Assembly (NCBI RefSeq): GCF_002224645.1
Contig: NZ_CP022121.1
Coordinates: forward strand, 1,618,501-1,682,500
DNA length: 64,000 nucleotides
Reading direction: 5' to 3'
Origin: Dehalobacterium formicoaceticum
Lineage (GTDB): Bacteria > Bacillota > Dehalobacteriia > Dehalobacteriales > Dehalobacteriaceae
The notes below the pieces were generated by a model. The model ran no database searches. It had not been told where the DNA came from and saw only the letters and a program-made list of their open reading frames with translations. This document shows positions 1 to 9,240 of the stretch, piece after piece. The stretch's first letter is position 1; every line of letters begins with the position of its first letter. A program made the position numbers and the translations under genes.

Positions 1-2
1 TA

Positions 3-665
3 AATGTCAGCGATATCCTTCGGTTATTTACTATTAAGTGGATATTGGATCAAATCTGGGCGACAATTTTCGTAGCTTTGGCTGTTATTTTTCAGCCTGA
101 ATTAAGAAGAGCTTTGGAACAGCTGGGCCGGGGGCAATTTTTTCTGCGCACCAATTCAGAAATGGGCACCGGGGACCGCCTGCGTCTTGTGGATGAATTG
201 ACCCGCTGCGCTTTGAAATTGGCGAAAACAAAGACAGGTACTTTAATTGTAGTGGAACGGGAAACAGGAATCAATGATTACATAGAAACAGGCATTAAAG
301 TAGAAGGCATCGTTTCTGCCGAATTATTAATGAACATTTTTGTCCCCAATACCCCCCTCCATGATGGTGCTGTGATCATTCGCGGGGATCGGGTGGTGGC
401 AGCAGGATGTTTTCTACCCTTAAGTGATAATCCTTACCTAGACAGCAGTTTAGGAACCAGGCATCGGGCGGCCTTGGGGATTTCAGAGATTTCTGATGCG
501 GTGGTGTTGATTGTTTCTGAAGAAACCGGTACCATCTCTGTTGCTTATGGGGGGAAACTGGTGCGCTACCTGGAAGAAAAAACTCTGCGAGACAAGCTGC
601 AGGATCTTCTCATTCCCAAACCTGCCGACAATTCCCGCTTTTGGAGTAGGAGGGTACCATCATGA
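3..665 (+). CDS. cdaA: Diadenylate cyclase CdaA (5' end outside window)
   Basis: Membrane-associated DisA_N-type cyclase that makes c-di-AMP from two ATP. The frame is open to the left edge, so the N-terminal membrane helices lie outside the window; a TTG at 45 is internal, because residues before it already match CdaA. Seen here: the FQPELRRALEQLGRG linker, then the catalytic LHDGAV (DGA) motif and the GTRHRAALG (RHR) motif, both typical of active enzymes. The stop overlaps the ATG of cdaR (ATGA), so the two are translationally coupled. With cdaR and glmM downstream this is the classic Firmicute c-di-AMP/cell-wall operon. Identification is firm; only the start is missing. Confidence 0.95.
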   Translation, partial: NVSDILRLFTIKWILDQIWATIFVALAVIFQPELRRALEQLGRGQFFLRTNSEMGTGDRLRLVDELTRCALKLAKTKTGTLIVVERETGINDYIETGIKVEGIVSAELLMNIFVPNTPLHDGAVIIRGDRVVAAGCFLPLSDNPYLDSSLGTRHRAALGISEISDAVVLIVSEETGTISVAYGGKLVRYLEEKTLRDKLQDLLIPKPADNSRFWSRRVPS

Positions 666-1864
666 AGAGACTACTGACAGTAAATAATCTCCTTTATAAA
701 ATTATTGCCGTTGTTCTGGCTCTTCTGCTTTGGCTATATGTAAACCATCAGGAAAATCCTGTGACCGACCAAATTTTTACCATCCCCCTGGAGGTGCGAG
801 GCCTGGAACAAAATTTGACCATTTCGGAACGACCTTCTTTTGTGAAGGTCCGCTTACAGGGTCAAAGAAGGCTCCTCGATGAGGTGACAGCTCGAGACAT
901 CCAGGCATTTCTTGAAATGAGCGGCTTGGATGTAGGGCAGCATATGGCGGAGGTGCATGTTTCAGTTCCGCAAAAAACACAGCTGGTTTCTGTGACACCC
1001 GGCAGCGTAAATTTGGATGTTGAGGTACTGACAACAAGTCAATTTTCCGTTAATGTGACCTATAAGGATAATACACCGGCCGCAGGATTTATGGCCTTAG
1101 AACCGGTGCTCACCCCTTCCCAGGTCATTCTTTCCGGACCGGAAGAAAAATTAAAAGAAGTGAAACAAGTGTATGTAGAGGTTGATTTGGGGGATTATAC
1201 CTTTAATTATAATCAGAAACTCCCGGTTAAAATTGAGGATGATAAGGGCAATCTATTGCTGGATTGGATTACAGTGACCCCTTCACAGGTGGATGTTTTG
1301 GTGCCGGTAATTTCCGAGCTTCCTACGAAAACCGTTCCGGTCAAGGTTCCTATTGAAGGAGAGGTCGCCCTCGGCTATGTGATGGCCAGAACCGTGACAG
1401 CACCGGAATTAATTGGCATCATGGGTGATGAAAAAGTCCTGCAAGGCATTCAAAGCCTGACCACCCAGCCCGTAAGAATAAACGGTGCGACTCAGGATGT
1501 GGTGAAAACAGTGGAACTGATTCTCCCGGAGGGTGTTCGCCTGACCCAGGGAGCAAAGGTGACCGCCATTGTACGTGTTGAAAAAATTATGGAGAAGACC
1601 TTTACCGGACCAATGGTGGTACCCCATAACCTGGGGGAGAACTTAACCATGGAAATCCTTGATCCTGCAATGGAACTCACTGTCTCCGGGGCAGAGTCCC
1701 TGATGGAAAAATTATTGACAGCAGACATAACTGTATCTGTAGATTTATCAGGTTTAACTGCCGGGGAGCATCAGGTGCCGGTACAGTTGAATTTGCCCCC
1801 CGGTGTGAACTTGGGAGAGGTGAATCCTTCTGAAATAAAAGTTTTATTAAAACAGGAGCCGTAA
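662..1864 (+). CDS. cdaR: CdaA regulator CdaR (YbbR-domain protein)
   Basis: 400 residues with one N-terminal membrane anchor (about residues 10-27, rich in V/A/L) followed by repeated extracellular YbbR domains; the recurring 'V.V.VPV' and 'LTVSG' strands show this repeat. In the family, CdaR binds CdaA and tunes its cyclase activity from outside the membrane. The ATG overlaps the cdaA stop and is preceded by AGGAGG, so start and coupling are clear. Length fits a protein with about four YbbR repeats. Assignment rests on domain pattern plus operon position. Confidence 0.9.
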   Translation: MKRLLTVNNLLYKIIAVVLALLLWLYVNHQENPVTDQIFTIPLEVRGLEQNLTISERPSFVKVRLQGQRRLLDEVTARDIQAFLEMSGLDVGQHMAEVHVSVPQKTQLVSVTPGSVNLDVEVLTTSQFSVNVTYKDNTPAAGFMALEPVLTPSQVILSGPEEKLKEVKQVYVEVDLGDYTFNYNQKLPVKIEDDKGNLLLDWITVTPSQVDVLVPVISELPTKTVPVKVPIEGEVALGYVMARTVTAPELIGIMGDEKVLQGIQSLTTQPVRINGATQDVVKTVELILPEGVRLTQGAKVTAIVRVEKIMEKTFTGPMVVPHNLGENLTMEILDPAMELTVSGAESLMEKLLTADITVSVDLSGLTAGEHQVPVQLNLPPGVNLGEVNPSEIKVLLKQEP

Positions 1865-1867
1865 TAC

Positions 1868-3514
1868 ATGAAATTAAGATTAACGAATTTGCGCTTAGAT
1901 CTGAATATGAATGAGGAAGCATTGGCTACCCTTGCAGCCAGGAAAATTAGGGTCGCCCCAGGGAAAATCACTTCTTTACATATTATCAAAAAGGCACTGG
2001 ATGCCCGGAAAAATGAAAGGGTGGAATTTGTTTATTCTGTTGATATCCAGGTGGGTGATATTAAGGGGATTAAAATGAATCCCCCTTTTGTCCAGCCTGC
2101 TCCGGAGCCTTTCCGGGAACAACTGAAAAGGGGCGACGCATTGCTTTCTTGTCCTCCTGTAGTGGTGGGCAGCGGCCCCGCCGGTCTTTTTTGTGCTTTA
2201 AAATTGGCAGCCTGGGGTTATCGCCCTCTGGTATTGGAACGAGGCTTTGATGTGGACCGCCGCTTTCAGGAAATTGAGCGGTTTTGGCAGACCGGGGTTT
2301 TGAATCCGGATTGTAATGTGCAGTTTGGTGAAGGCGGTGCCGGCACTTTTTCCGACGGCAAACTGACGACCCGGGTGAAAGATCCCCGGGTAAGGAGCAT
2401 CCTGGAGCAACTGGCAGAAGCTGGAGCTCCCGAGGAAATTCTTTATCTCAATAAACCTCATATCGGGACAGACGTGCTGCGCGGGGTGATGAAGAATCTG
2501 CGCCGGAAGTTAATCTCCTTGGGCGGTCAGGTGATTTTTGGCTGCCGGGTAACGGGACTGAAGCTTTCCCCGGAGGGCTCCCTGGCCGGATTGGAGGTAG
2601 GACAAGGGGAAATCCCTGCCTCTGTCGGTGTTTTTGCCATTGGCCATAGTGCTCGGGACACCTATCAAATGCTCTTTGATCAGGGCGTGCTCATGGAAGC
2701 CAAACCCTTTGCCATGGGCCTCCGGGTGGAACATCCCCAGAGTTTTATTGACCAAAATCAATATGGCAAAAATGCAGGTCATCCTAAGCTGGGCGCGGCG
2801 GACTATGCCTTATCTTTTCAAGACAAAGAACGCGGCCGCAGTGCCTACAGCTTTTGCATGTGCCCCGGAGGGGTTGTGGTGGGGGCAGCGTCGGAAACGG
2901 GCGGGGTGGTAACCAATGGCATGAGCGAACATGCCCGAGCTTCGGGGCGGGCCAACGCTGCCATCGTGGCAACGGTGGATATTCCTGATTTTGGGGATGG
3001 TTGTTTAAAAGGGATGGAATTTCAGCGCAAGTGGGAACAAATTGCCTCTTATAGGGGTGGTGGCAACTATTATGCCCCGGCTCAAAAGCTGGAAGATTTT
3101 CTGCAAAACCGGCCTTCCGCTGATTTAGCAGGAACCATCGGATCTTCTTATCGGCCGGGAGTAACCCCAGGGAACCTGCGTGATTGCCTGCCCCAAGAGG
3201 TGGGGGAAACCATCGCCGCTGCAATCAAGCACTGGGATCGACAAATCAAAGGCTTTATCCATCCCCAAGCTGTGGTAACAGGAGTAGAAACCAGAACCTC
3301 AGCTCCTGTGCGCATCCTGCGTAATGAAAGATTAGTATCGATGAATACCCCCGGATTATACCCGGCAGGGGAAGGGGCAGGATATGCAGGGGGCATTATC
3401 AGTGCTGCTGTTGATGGGTTAAAGGCGGCGGAAGCTATTATATCACACTATGAAAAGCCGAAGGAATTTTTTCCCTCCGCTTTAATAGATAAATTGACTT
3501 CGAGGAGAGATTAA
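1868..3514 (+). CDS. FAD-dependent oxidoreductase (COG2509-type)
   Basis: 548 residues. After an N-terminal domain of about 90 residues comes a Rossmann FAD site ([15 protein letters not shown], about residues 98-112). A mid-region [14 protein letters not shown] motif and a C-terminal [10 protein letters not shown] flavin-contact motif are typical of the uncharacterised FAD-dependent dehydrogenase family COG2509. The substrate is unknown. It starts three bases after the cdaR stop and ends two bases before glmM, so it is cotranscribed with the c-di-AMP operon, where cdaR and glmM are usually adjacent. Family is clear; function is not, and the link to c-di-AMP or cell-wall synthesis is only positional. 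Confidence 0.85.
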   Translation: MKLRLTNLRLDLNMNEEALATLAARKIRVAPGKITSLHIIKKALDARKNERVEFVYSVDIQVGDIKGIKMNPPFVQPAPEPFREQLKRGDALLSCPPVVVGSGPAGLFCALKLAAWGYRPLVLERGFDVDRRFQEIERFWQTGVLNPDCNVQFGEGGAGTFSDGKLTTRVKDPRVRSILEQLAEAGAPEEILYLNKPHIGTDVLRGVMKNLRRKLISLGGQVIFGCRVTGLKLSPEGSLAGLEVGQGEIPASVGVFAIGHSARDTYQMLFDQGVLMEAKPFAMGLRVEHPQSFIDQNQYGKNAGHPKLGAADYALSFQDKERGRSAYSFCMCPGGVVVGAASETGGVVTNGMSEHARASGRANAAIVATVDIPDFGDGCLKGMEFQRKWEQIASYRGGGNYYAPAQKLEDFLQNRPSADLAGTIGSSYRPGVTPGNLRDCLPQEVGETIAAAIKHWDRQIKGFIHPQAVVTGVETRTSAPVRILRNERLVSMNTPGLYPAGEGAGYAGGIISAAVDGLKAAEAIISHYEKPKEFFPSALIDKLTSRRD

Positions 3515-3516
3515 GC

Positions 3517-4854
3517 ATGGGTATATATTTTGGCACAGATGGTGTCAGAGGCTTGGCCAATCGGGAGTTGACGCCCAATCTGGCTTTTCAGCTGGGCCGG
3601 GCCGGGGCATATTGTTTGGCACGAGAGCATCAAAGACCAACGATTGTGATCGGCAAGGATTCCCGCCTTTCCGGTGATATGCTGGAAAGCGCTTTGGCGG
3701 CGGGCATTTGCTCAGTTGGGGCGGATGTGATCCGTTTGGGGGTGATTCCCACACCTGGGGTGGCATATTTGACCAGACATATGGGGGCTCAAGCCGGAGT
3801 CGTGATTTCGGCCTCCCATAATCCCATGGAGGATAACGGAATAAAATTTTTTGGCAGTACCGGATTTAAATTGCCGGATGCAATGGAAGATGAAATCGAA
3901 GAAATTATCACTTCCGGAAAGGAATTGCCTTCTCCTGTGGGAAAAGATGTGGGAAGAATCAAGTATCAGCATCAGGCAGGAGCAATTTATATCGACTATC
4001 TAAAAAAGACATTGGGTTCGGACCTGTCCGGCTTAAAAATTGTGGTGGATTGTGCCCATGGTGCCGCATCTCATATCGCACCTGTTATTTTAAAGGATTT
4101 AGGGGCGGAGGTAATTCCTCTTTTCAATCATCCTACCGGCAGCAACATCAATGATGGATGCGGCAGCACCCATCCGGAACAACTGATGGCAGCAGTAAAA
4201 GACCATGGAGCTCATTTGGGCATTGCCCATGATGGAGATGCCGACCGCATGCTGGCGGTAGATGAAAAGGGTGCCTTAGTGGATGGGGATAGAATCATGG
4301 TAATTTGCGCCATTGATCTCTTCCAAAAGGAAAAACTTCCCGGCAATCGCATCGTGGTTACGGTGATGAGTAATCTGGGCTTGCATCTGGCCTTGAAAAA
4401 AATTGGCATTGATGTTTTGGAAACCAAAGTGGGGGACCGTTATGTGCTGGAGAAAATGTTGGAAACAGGTACGATTATAGGGGGAGAACAGTCCGGGCAT
4501 GTCATTTTTAGCGATTATAATACCACCGGAGACGGCATCGCCACCGCACTGCAATTATTAAAGGTGATGACGGAAACCGGAAAACCCCTTTCGGAGTTGG
4601 CCGCCCAAATGGAACTATTACCCCAGCTATTGGTAAATGTCAGGGTAAAATCAAAGGACGGCTGGGAAGTAAATCCTGGGATTCAGGCAGCTATTGAACA
4701 AGGGAAAAAATCTTTGGAAGGGCGCGGCCGGATTTTGGTGCGTCCTTCGGGAACGGAACCTTTGATTCGGGTCATGGCGGAAGGCCCGGAAGAACAGGAA
4801 TTAAAAGAGATAGTCCATGGCATTGTGGATGTGATCAAAAAAGAGTTAGATTAA
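3517..4854 (+). CDS. glmM: Phosphoglucosamine mutase GlmM
   Basis: 445 residues, the usual GlmM length. Converts glucosamine-6-phosphate to glucosamine-1-phosphate for UDP-GlcNAc and peptidoglycan. Visible: N-terminal FGTDGVRG, the phosphoserine loop [12 protein letters not shown] with Ser100, the metal-binding HDGDADR near residue 240, and the C-terminal phosphate-binding [12 protein letters not shown] near residue 408. It ends the cdaA-cdaR-FAD protein operon; in other Firmicutes GlmM is bound and inhibited by the cyclase CdaA. ATG preceded by GAGGAGA. Confidence 0.97.
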   Translation: MGIYFGTDGVRGLANRELTPNLAFQLGRAGAYCLAREHQRPTIVIGKDSRLSGDMLESALAAGICSVGADVIRLGVIPTPGVAYLTRHMGAQAGVVISASHNPMEDNGIKFFGSTGFKLPDAMEDEIEEIITSGKELPSPVGKDVGRIKYQHQAGAIYIDYLKKTLGSDLSGLKIVVDCAHGAASHIAPVILKDLGAEVIPLFNHPTGSNINDGCGSTHPEQLMAAVKDHGAHLGIAHDGDADRMLAVDEKGALVDGDRIMVICAIDLFQKEKLPGNRIVVTVMSNLGLHLALKKIGIDVLETKVGDRYVLEKMLETGTIIGGEQSGHVIFSDYNTTGDGIATALQLLKVMTETGKPLSELAAQMELLPQLLVNVRVKSKDGWEVNPGIQAAIEQGKKSLEGRGRILVRPSGTEPLIRVMAEGPEEQELKEIVHGIVDVIKKELD

Positions 4855-4887
4855 GCGGAAAATCGGTGGGGAAAGGAGTCTTGCCCC

Positions 4888-5636
4888 TTGAAGAAACAGG
4901 AAGAATCAATCATATTACAAGATGAAATTACCCTGGGGGGCAGACGATTTCCTACCGGATGAGAAAAAGTGTCCGGGCCAAAAATCTTCGTTTAAGCATC
5001 AGTGAGGAAAATGGCCTGGAGGTGGTGCTGCCGCATCAATACTCCCTGGGGGAGATCAGCCAAATTGAGGATTTTTTAAGGCAAAAGGAAGTATGGATTC
5101 TGGACAAGATGAAGCTGATGGCGGAACAAACTGCCCTTAAGGAGGCAGCAGAAGGGAATTTCTTGTCCAGAATTCGCTATTTAGACCAGGAATACCCTAT
5201 TGTGGTCATTTTGGACTCTGATGCCCCGATTCGAGTAGAACTTAACGGCGACAAGGCTCTTTTCACCTTACCGGAAAACCGGGAGGAGCTTCTCCAGCAG
5301 GTGATTCAGGCTTGGTATCCTTGGGCCGCAAAGCAGTTCATTGAGGAAAGATGCCCACACTGGGCGGAAAAAATGCGGGTTTCTTATCAGCGCATTTACA
5401 TAAAAAATCAAAAAAGCCGCTGGGGCAGCTGTTCCGGGAGCAAGAATCTCAGTTTTAATATGCGCCTGATCATGGCTCCTATAGAGGTGGTCGACTATGT
5501 TATTATCCATGAACTGGCTCATTTGAAGGAGATGAATCATTCCGCCGTATTTTGGCAGATGGTGGCGGATTTTTGTCCGAGCTATCAGGAGCATCGGGAT
5601 TGGTTAAAGAAATACGGCGCCGGTTTAATTCTGTAG
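4888..5636 (+). pseudogene. YgjP-like zinc metallopeptidase, single-base frameshift near N-terminus
   Basis: YgjP/DUF45 family protein with the zinc site HELAHL and downstream NHS..FW near the C-terminus, plus the family motif SRWGSCS. An intact frame exists from ATG 4959 (225 aa), but its first residues begin inside the conserved core. An upstream frame opens at TTG 4888 behind AAAGGAG and reads into a six-G run at 4935-4940. One more G there would join it to the downstream frame, giving ...LGGQTISYRMRKS..., which matches the family N-terminus; without it the upstream frame stops at 4962-4964. So the gene is either truly frameshifted or the G run is under-called. The shortened protein from 4959 might still be made. 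Family is sure; intactness is not. Confidence 0.75.
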
Positions 5637-5657
5637 GTGGAAAGAAAAACAAAGAAA

Positions 5658-5684
5658 ACCGTGCTGAAAGCGCGGTATTTTTTT
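5658..5684 (+). terminator. Rho-independent terminator after YgjP-like gene
   Basis: Seven-base stem ACCGTGC/GCGCGGT (one G-T pair) with loop TGAAA, followed by a run of seven T. It lies 22 bases after the stop. Confidence 0.8.
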
Positions 5685-5686
5685 GC

Positions 5687-5709
5687 GCGCTAAGCCTTCG
5701 GCTTGGCGC
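5687..5709 (+). terminator. Second hairpin with TTCG loop
   Basis: Stem GCGCTAAGC/GCTTGGCGC (one G-T pair) closed by a CTTCGG-type loop. No T run follows directly, so it may be a back-up terminator or an RNA-stabilising hairpin in the leader of the adenine deaminase gene. Confidence 0.5.
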
Positions 5710-5773
5710 AAGCCAGGTTTTCTTTAGACGGGATATCAGGATAATTAGGATCCAGGAATAGGAGGGGGTTTTC

Positions 5774-7492
5774 ATGTTATACGATATGATCCGGGCAGCA
5801 AGGGGGGAAATCAAACCGGCGCTGGTATTAAAAAACGCTAAACTGATCAATGTTTTTTCCGGAGAAATATATCCGGCGGATATTGCCGTGGATCAGGGCC
5901 GGATTGTAGGCATCGGCAGTTATTCCGGTGTTGAGGAAAAGGATCTTGCCGGGTGCTGCCTCTGTCCGGGGCTGATTGACGGGCACATCCATTTGGAAAG
6001 CACCATGGTCACGCCGGGGGAATTTGCCAAAACAGTTTTACCACGGGGCACCACCTCGGTGGTAACAGATCCCCATGAGATTGCCAATGTCTGCGGCCTG
6101 GATGGTATCACTTATATGCTGGACAGTACCGAAAACCTGCCCCTGAATGTATTTTTTATGGTGCCTTCCTGTGTACCGGCCACCAGTCTTGAGGATAATG
6201 GTGCGGAAATCACTGCCGAGAATGTTCTGGAACTTTTAGACCGGGAGCGAATTTTGGGTTTGGCGGAAATGATGAATTACCCGGGGGTTCTCACCGGCGA
6301 CCCCCATGTGCTGGCCAAGCTGGACGCTGCCAAAAGAAAAGGGAAAATCATTGACGGCCATGCCCCGGGACTTTCCGGCAAGGATCTATGTGCTTATGTG
6401 GCGGCAGGTATCACCTCGGATCATGAATGCACTACATATTCGGAAGGACTGGAAAAAATCCGTCTGGGCCAATGGGTGATGGTGCGGGAAGGAACGGCGG
6501 GCAAAAACATGCAGGATCTTTTGCCCTTGCTTTTATCGGAAAAATCCCGGCGCTCAATGCTGGTCACGGATGATAAGCATCCCGGCGATCTTTTGCGTGA
6601 AGGTCATTTGGATGGTATGATCCGGACCCTGATTGCCCAAGGGGTGCGTCCTCTGGAGGCCATCCGCATGGCTACCCTTAATCCGGCCCAGTATTTTGGC
6701 TTGAGTGATCTGGGTGCCATAGCACCTGGCTATCGGGCTGATTTTCTGGTGCTTTCGGATCTGGAAAGTTTTAAGATAAAAGAGGTCTACAAAGACGGCC
6801 GGCTGGCGGCGCAAAAGGGCAAAGCCTTGCCCTTTGAGATACCGGCGGTGTCTGCGCCGACAGTCTTAAATTCTTTTCATATCCAAGAAGTAAAGCCGGA
6901 ACAGTTGATCCTTTCCGGTTCGGGCACCAAGATGCGCGTCATCGGTCTGGTGCCCGGACAGATTCTTACCCGGGAGATCATTGTTGATTTGCCTCATCAA
7001 CCCGGGGAGATCATTGCCTGGGATCCTGAACAGGATCTGGTGAAGCTGGTTATGGCTGAACGCCATAAAAATACAGGGCTGACAGCAGCAGCCCTGGTCC
7101 AGGGCTTTGGCTTAAAAAAAGGCGCCATTGCCTCCTCCGTTTCCCATGACTCCCACAATCTGGTGGCAATCGGCACAGAAGATCAGGCTATCTGCCGGGC
7201 CGCCAATGCCGTAGCCGCTCATCAGGGGGGGCTTGCCATTGCCGATGGGGATCAGGTGCTGGCGATCCTGCCTCTGCCGATAGCCGGACTGATGAGTACC
7301 GACGGAGTGGAAAAAGTGGACCTTAAGCTTCAGGCTATGAAAGAACTGGCCTGGACCATGGGCGTGCCCAGAGATCTGGATCCTTTTATGATGCTTTCTT
7401 TTTTGGCTTTGCCTGTGATCCCGGAACTGAAGCTTACCCCCCGGGGACTGATCAAGGTTGATGAACAGAAATTAGTACCGGCTGTTTTTTGA
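5774..7492 (+). CDS. ade: Adenine deaminase
   Basis: 572 residues, full length for the AdeC family of amidohydrolases. Deaminates adenine to hypoxanthine in purine salvage. Visible: the metal-binding DGHIHLEST motif near residue 70, TDPHEIANV about 30 residues later, the HAPGLSG and SDHE motifs mid-protein, and a C-terminal half with SVSHDSHNL typical of this family. ATG preceded by AGGAGGGGG. It stands alone after two hairpins, with the XRE regulator gene starting 24 bases after its stop. Confidence 0.95.
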   Translation: MLYDMIRAARGEIKPALVLKNAKLINVFSGEIYPADIAVDQGRIVGIGSYSGVEEKDLAGCCLCPGLIDGHIHLESTMVTPGEFAKTVLPRGTTSVVTDPHEIANVCGLDGITYMLDSTENLPLNVFFMVPSCVPATSLEDNGAEITAENVLELLDRERILGLAEMMNYPGVLTGDPHVLAKLDAAKRKGKIIDGHAPGLSGKDLCAYVAAGITSDHECTTYSEGLEKIRLGQWVMVREGTAGKNMQDLLPLLLSEKSRRSMLVTDDKHPGDLLREGHLDGMIRTLIAQGVRPLEAIRMATLNPAQYFGLSDLGAIAPGYRADFLVLSDLESFKIKEVYKDGRLAAQKGKALPFEIPAVSAPTVLNSFHIQEVKPEQLILSGSGTKMRVIGLVPGQILTREIIVDLPHQPGEIIAWDPEQDLVKLVMAERHKNTGLTAAALVQGFGLKKGAIASSVSHDSHNLVAIGTEDQAICRAANAVAAHQGGLAIADGDQVLAILPLPIAGLMSTDGVEKVDLKLQAMKELAWTMGVPRDLDPFMMLSFLALPVIPELKLTPRGLIKVDEQKLVPAVF

Positions 7493-7515
7493 AATTGCGA
7501 GGAGGTGTGGTGCCG

Positions 7516-8190
7516 ATGAACAGATTAGCTGAAACAATCAGCGCGGCCAGAAAAAAGGCCGGGCTTTCGGAGAAAGAGCTGGCGCAAAAATGCGGTCTGA
7601 CCGTAAGCTATCTCATGCAAATAGAATCCGGCAAGAAAATTATCAATGAAAAAGCAGGAGAAAAGATTCTTAAGGTGTTGGGTGTTCAGGGGAAATTTTT
7701 TGATGAGGAAAAGCCGGCAGAAGAACCAAAAAAAACTGAGCACAAGCCAAAACCCGTTCCGCAGGAAACCATTTCGGTGGAACCCACCGAATCCTGGATG
7801 GATGCTTTGGCGGGCGTCATCAAGAAATATCCTGTATATGATATGCAAAGCGGCAAAGGGGTGGATTTCAGGGAACTTCCCCTGATTAATAAAAAAGTTG
7901 CCGGTCTTCATCCGGACAAAATTCTCTTTATCAAAGTTTCCGATAACGACATGTCTGCCTGCCGTATCGAAAAAGGTGATGTATTGACCGTTAATCTGAC
8001 CAAAGAAATCATGAACGGCGGGATTTACCTCTTGGAATGGAAAGGACAAAAGCTGATCAGACTCATGAAAAAAGAAGGAAACAAGCTGTCGATGGGTAAA
8101 AGCATGAACGATGGTTCCGTCGATACAGCGGAGCTTAGCCAGGTCGAAGTAATCGGCCGGGTCGTGCGCAACGAAATTGTCATCAAGTGA
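7516..8190 (+). CDS. XRE-type regulator with an apparently inactive S24/LexA-like C-domain
   Basis: 224 residues from ATG 7516, placed after the AGGAGGTG at 7500-7507; a TTG at 7489 would overlap the adenine deaminase stop and has no site. Residues 1-60 are a helix-turn-helix of Cro/C1 type (LAETISAARKKAGLSEKELA). A charged, proline-rich linker follows (about 65-95), then a LexA/S24-like beta domain (about 110-224). In active S24 peptidases a Ser-Met pair begins this domain and a Lys follows about 40 residues later. Here the Ser position reads NDM and the Lys region reads IRLMKK, so self-cleavage is unlikely. Target and signal are unknown. Confidence 0.8.
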   Translation: MNRLAETISAARKKAGLSEKELAQKCGLTVSYLMQIESGKKIINEKAGEKILKVLGVQGKFFDEEKPAEEPKKTEHKPKPVPQETISVEPTESWMDALAGVIKKYPVYDMQSGKGVDFRELPLINKKVAGLHPDKILFIKVSDNDMSACRIEKGDVLTVNLTKEIMNGGIYLLEWKGQKLIRLMKKEGNKLSMGKSMNDGSVDTAELSQVEVIGRVVRNEIVIK

Positions 8191-8277
8191 TTTTCCCAAA
8201 AAAAACTTGCTTTTTCTGTCAATAATGTATAGAATTTTTCTGTGTTATTTAATCTGGATGGGGAGATGAAACTCACA

Positions 8278-9093
8278 GTGGATATTTTAATCAGAAAAGA
8301 CTATAATGAAATGAGTAAGACGGCAGCCGGATTTATTGCCCAATTGGTGCAATCAAAACCGGATTGTGTATTGGGTCTGGCTACAGGAAGTACCCCTATT
8401 GGCACATACCGGGAGCTGATCAGATGCCATCGGGAGGAGGGATTGGACTTTTCTCAGGTGACAACTTTTAATCTTGATGAGTATTTGGGACTGGGCGTGC
8501 ATCTGGATCAGCCTTACAGTCTGGATCAAAGTTATGCCCGTTTTATGTATGAAGAATTAATCAAGCATATTAACATTAAAAAAGAAAACACCCATGTGCC
8601 GGACGGCTTGGCTACAGATCCAGGGAGGTTTTGCCAGGAATATGAAGCAGCCATTAAGGATGCGGGCGGTATTGATTTGCAGCTCCTGGGCATTGGCGGC
8701 GACGGTCACTGGGCATTCAACGAACCGGGATCTTCCTTGGGCTCCAGAACCCGGGTGCAGGCTTTAATGAAACAGACCCTGGATGATAATTATAAAAGCT
8801 TCTACGCCAAAGCCGGATTCGAAAGAAAGGATATGCCTCATTTTGCCATTACCATGGGTGTGGGCACCATTCTGGAGGCCAGAAACATCATAATGATCGC
8901 CAACGGGCTGAAAAAAGCGAATGTAGTCGCCCAAGGGATCGAAGGGCCGGTCACGGCGCAGATTACGGCTTCGGCCATCCAATTGCACAGCGGGGGTATT
9001 ACTGTGGTACTGGATGAAGATGCAGCTTCAAAATTAAAGCATAAGGAGCATTATATCCACGTGGAGCGAATGAAAAAGGAATATAACTTATAA
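8278..9093 (+). CDS. nagB: Glucosamine-6-phosphate deaminase NagB
   Basis: 271 residues from GTG 8278. Converts glucosamine-6-phosphate to fructose-6-phosphate and ammonia. Motifs: LGLATGSTPIGTY, NLDEYLG, and LGIGGDGHWAFNEPGS, where most relatives have LGIGxNGHIGFNEPG. The start is chosen by alignment to the known N-terminus (MDILIRKDY matches the usual M-x-hydrophobic pattern) with GGGGAG about 12 bases upstream; ATG 8266 would add only four residues. It runs opposite in metabolism to the GlmM branch upstream. Not obviously in an operon: a terminator follows it. Confidence 0.93.
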   Translation: MDILIRKDYNEMSKTAAGFIAQLVQSKPDCVLGLATGSTPIGTYRELIRCHREEGLDFSQVTTFNLDEYLGLGVHLDQPYSLDQSYARFMYEELIKHINIKKENTHVPDGLATDPGRFCQEYEAAIKDAGGIDLQLLGIGGDGHWAFNEPGSSLGSRTRVQALMKQTLDDNYKSFYAKAGFERKDMPHFAITMGVGTILEARNIIMIANGLKKANVVAQGIEGPVTAQITASAIQLHSGGITVVLDEDAASKLKHKEHYIHVERMKKEYNL

Positions 9094-9121
9094 AATTATT
9101 TTTTAGGCAATGGGAAAAGAG

Positions 9122-9148
9122 TCAGGGACACCTCCCTGAACTTTTTTT
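9122..9148 (+). terminator. Terminator after nagB
   Basis: Perfect seven-base stem TCAGGGA/TCCCTGA, loop CACC, then AC and seven T. Confidence 0.85.
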
Positions 9149-9240
9149 CATTCTTCTGTTTTTTTAGGGAACAAATTTGAAACAAATTCCGTCTAATGAA
9201 TAATTGCCTAAAATTGCTTAAAATGGAGGAATGGTTTACT

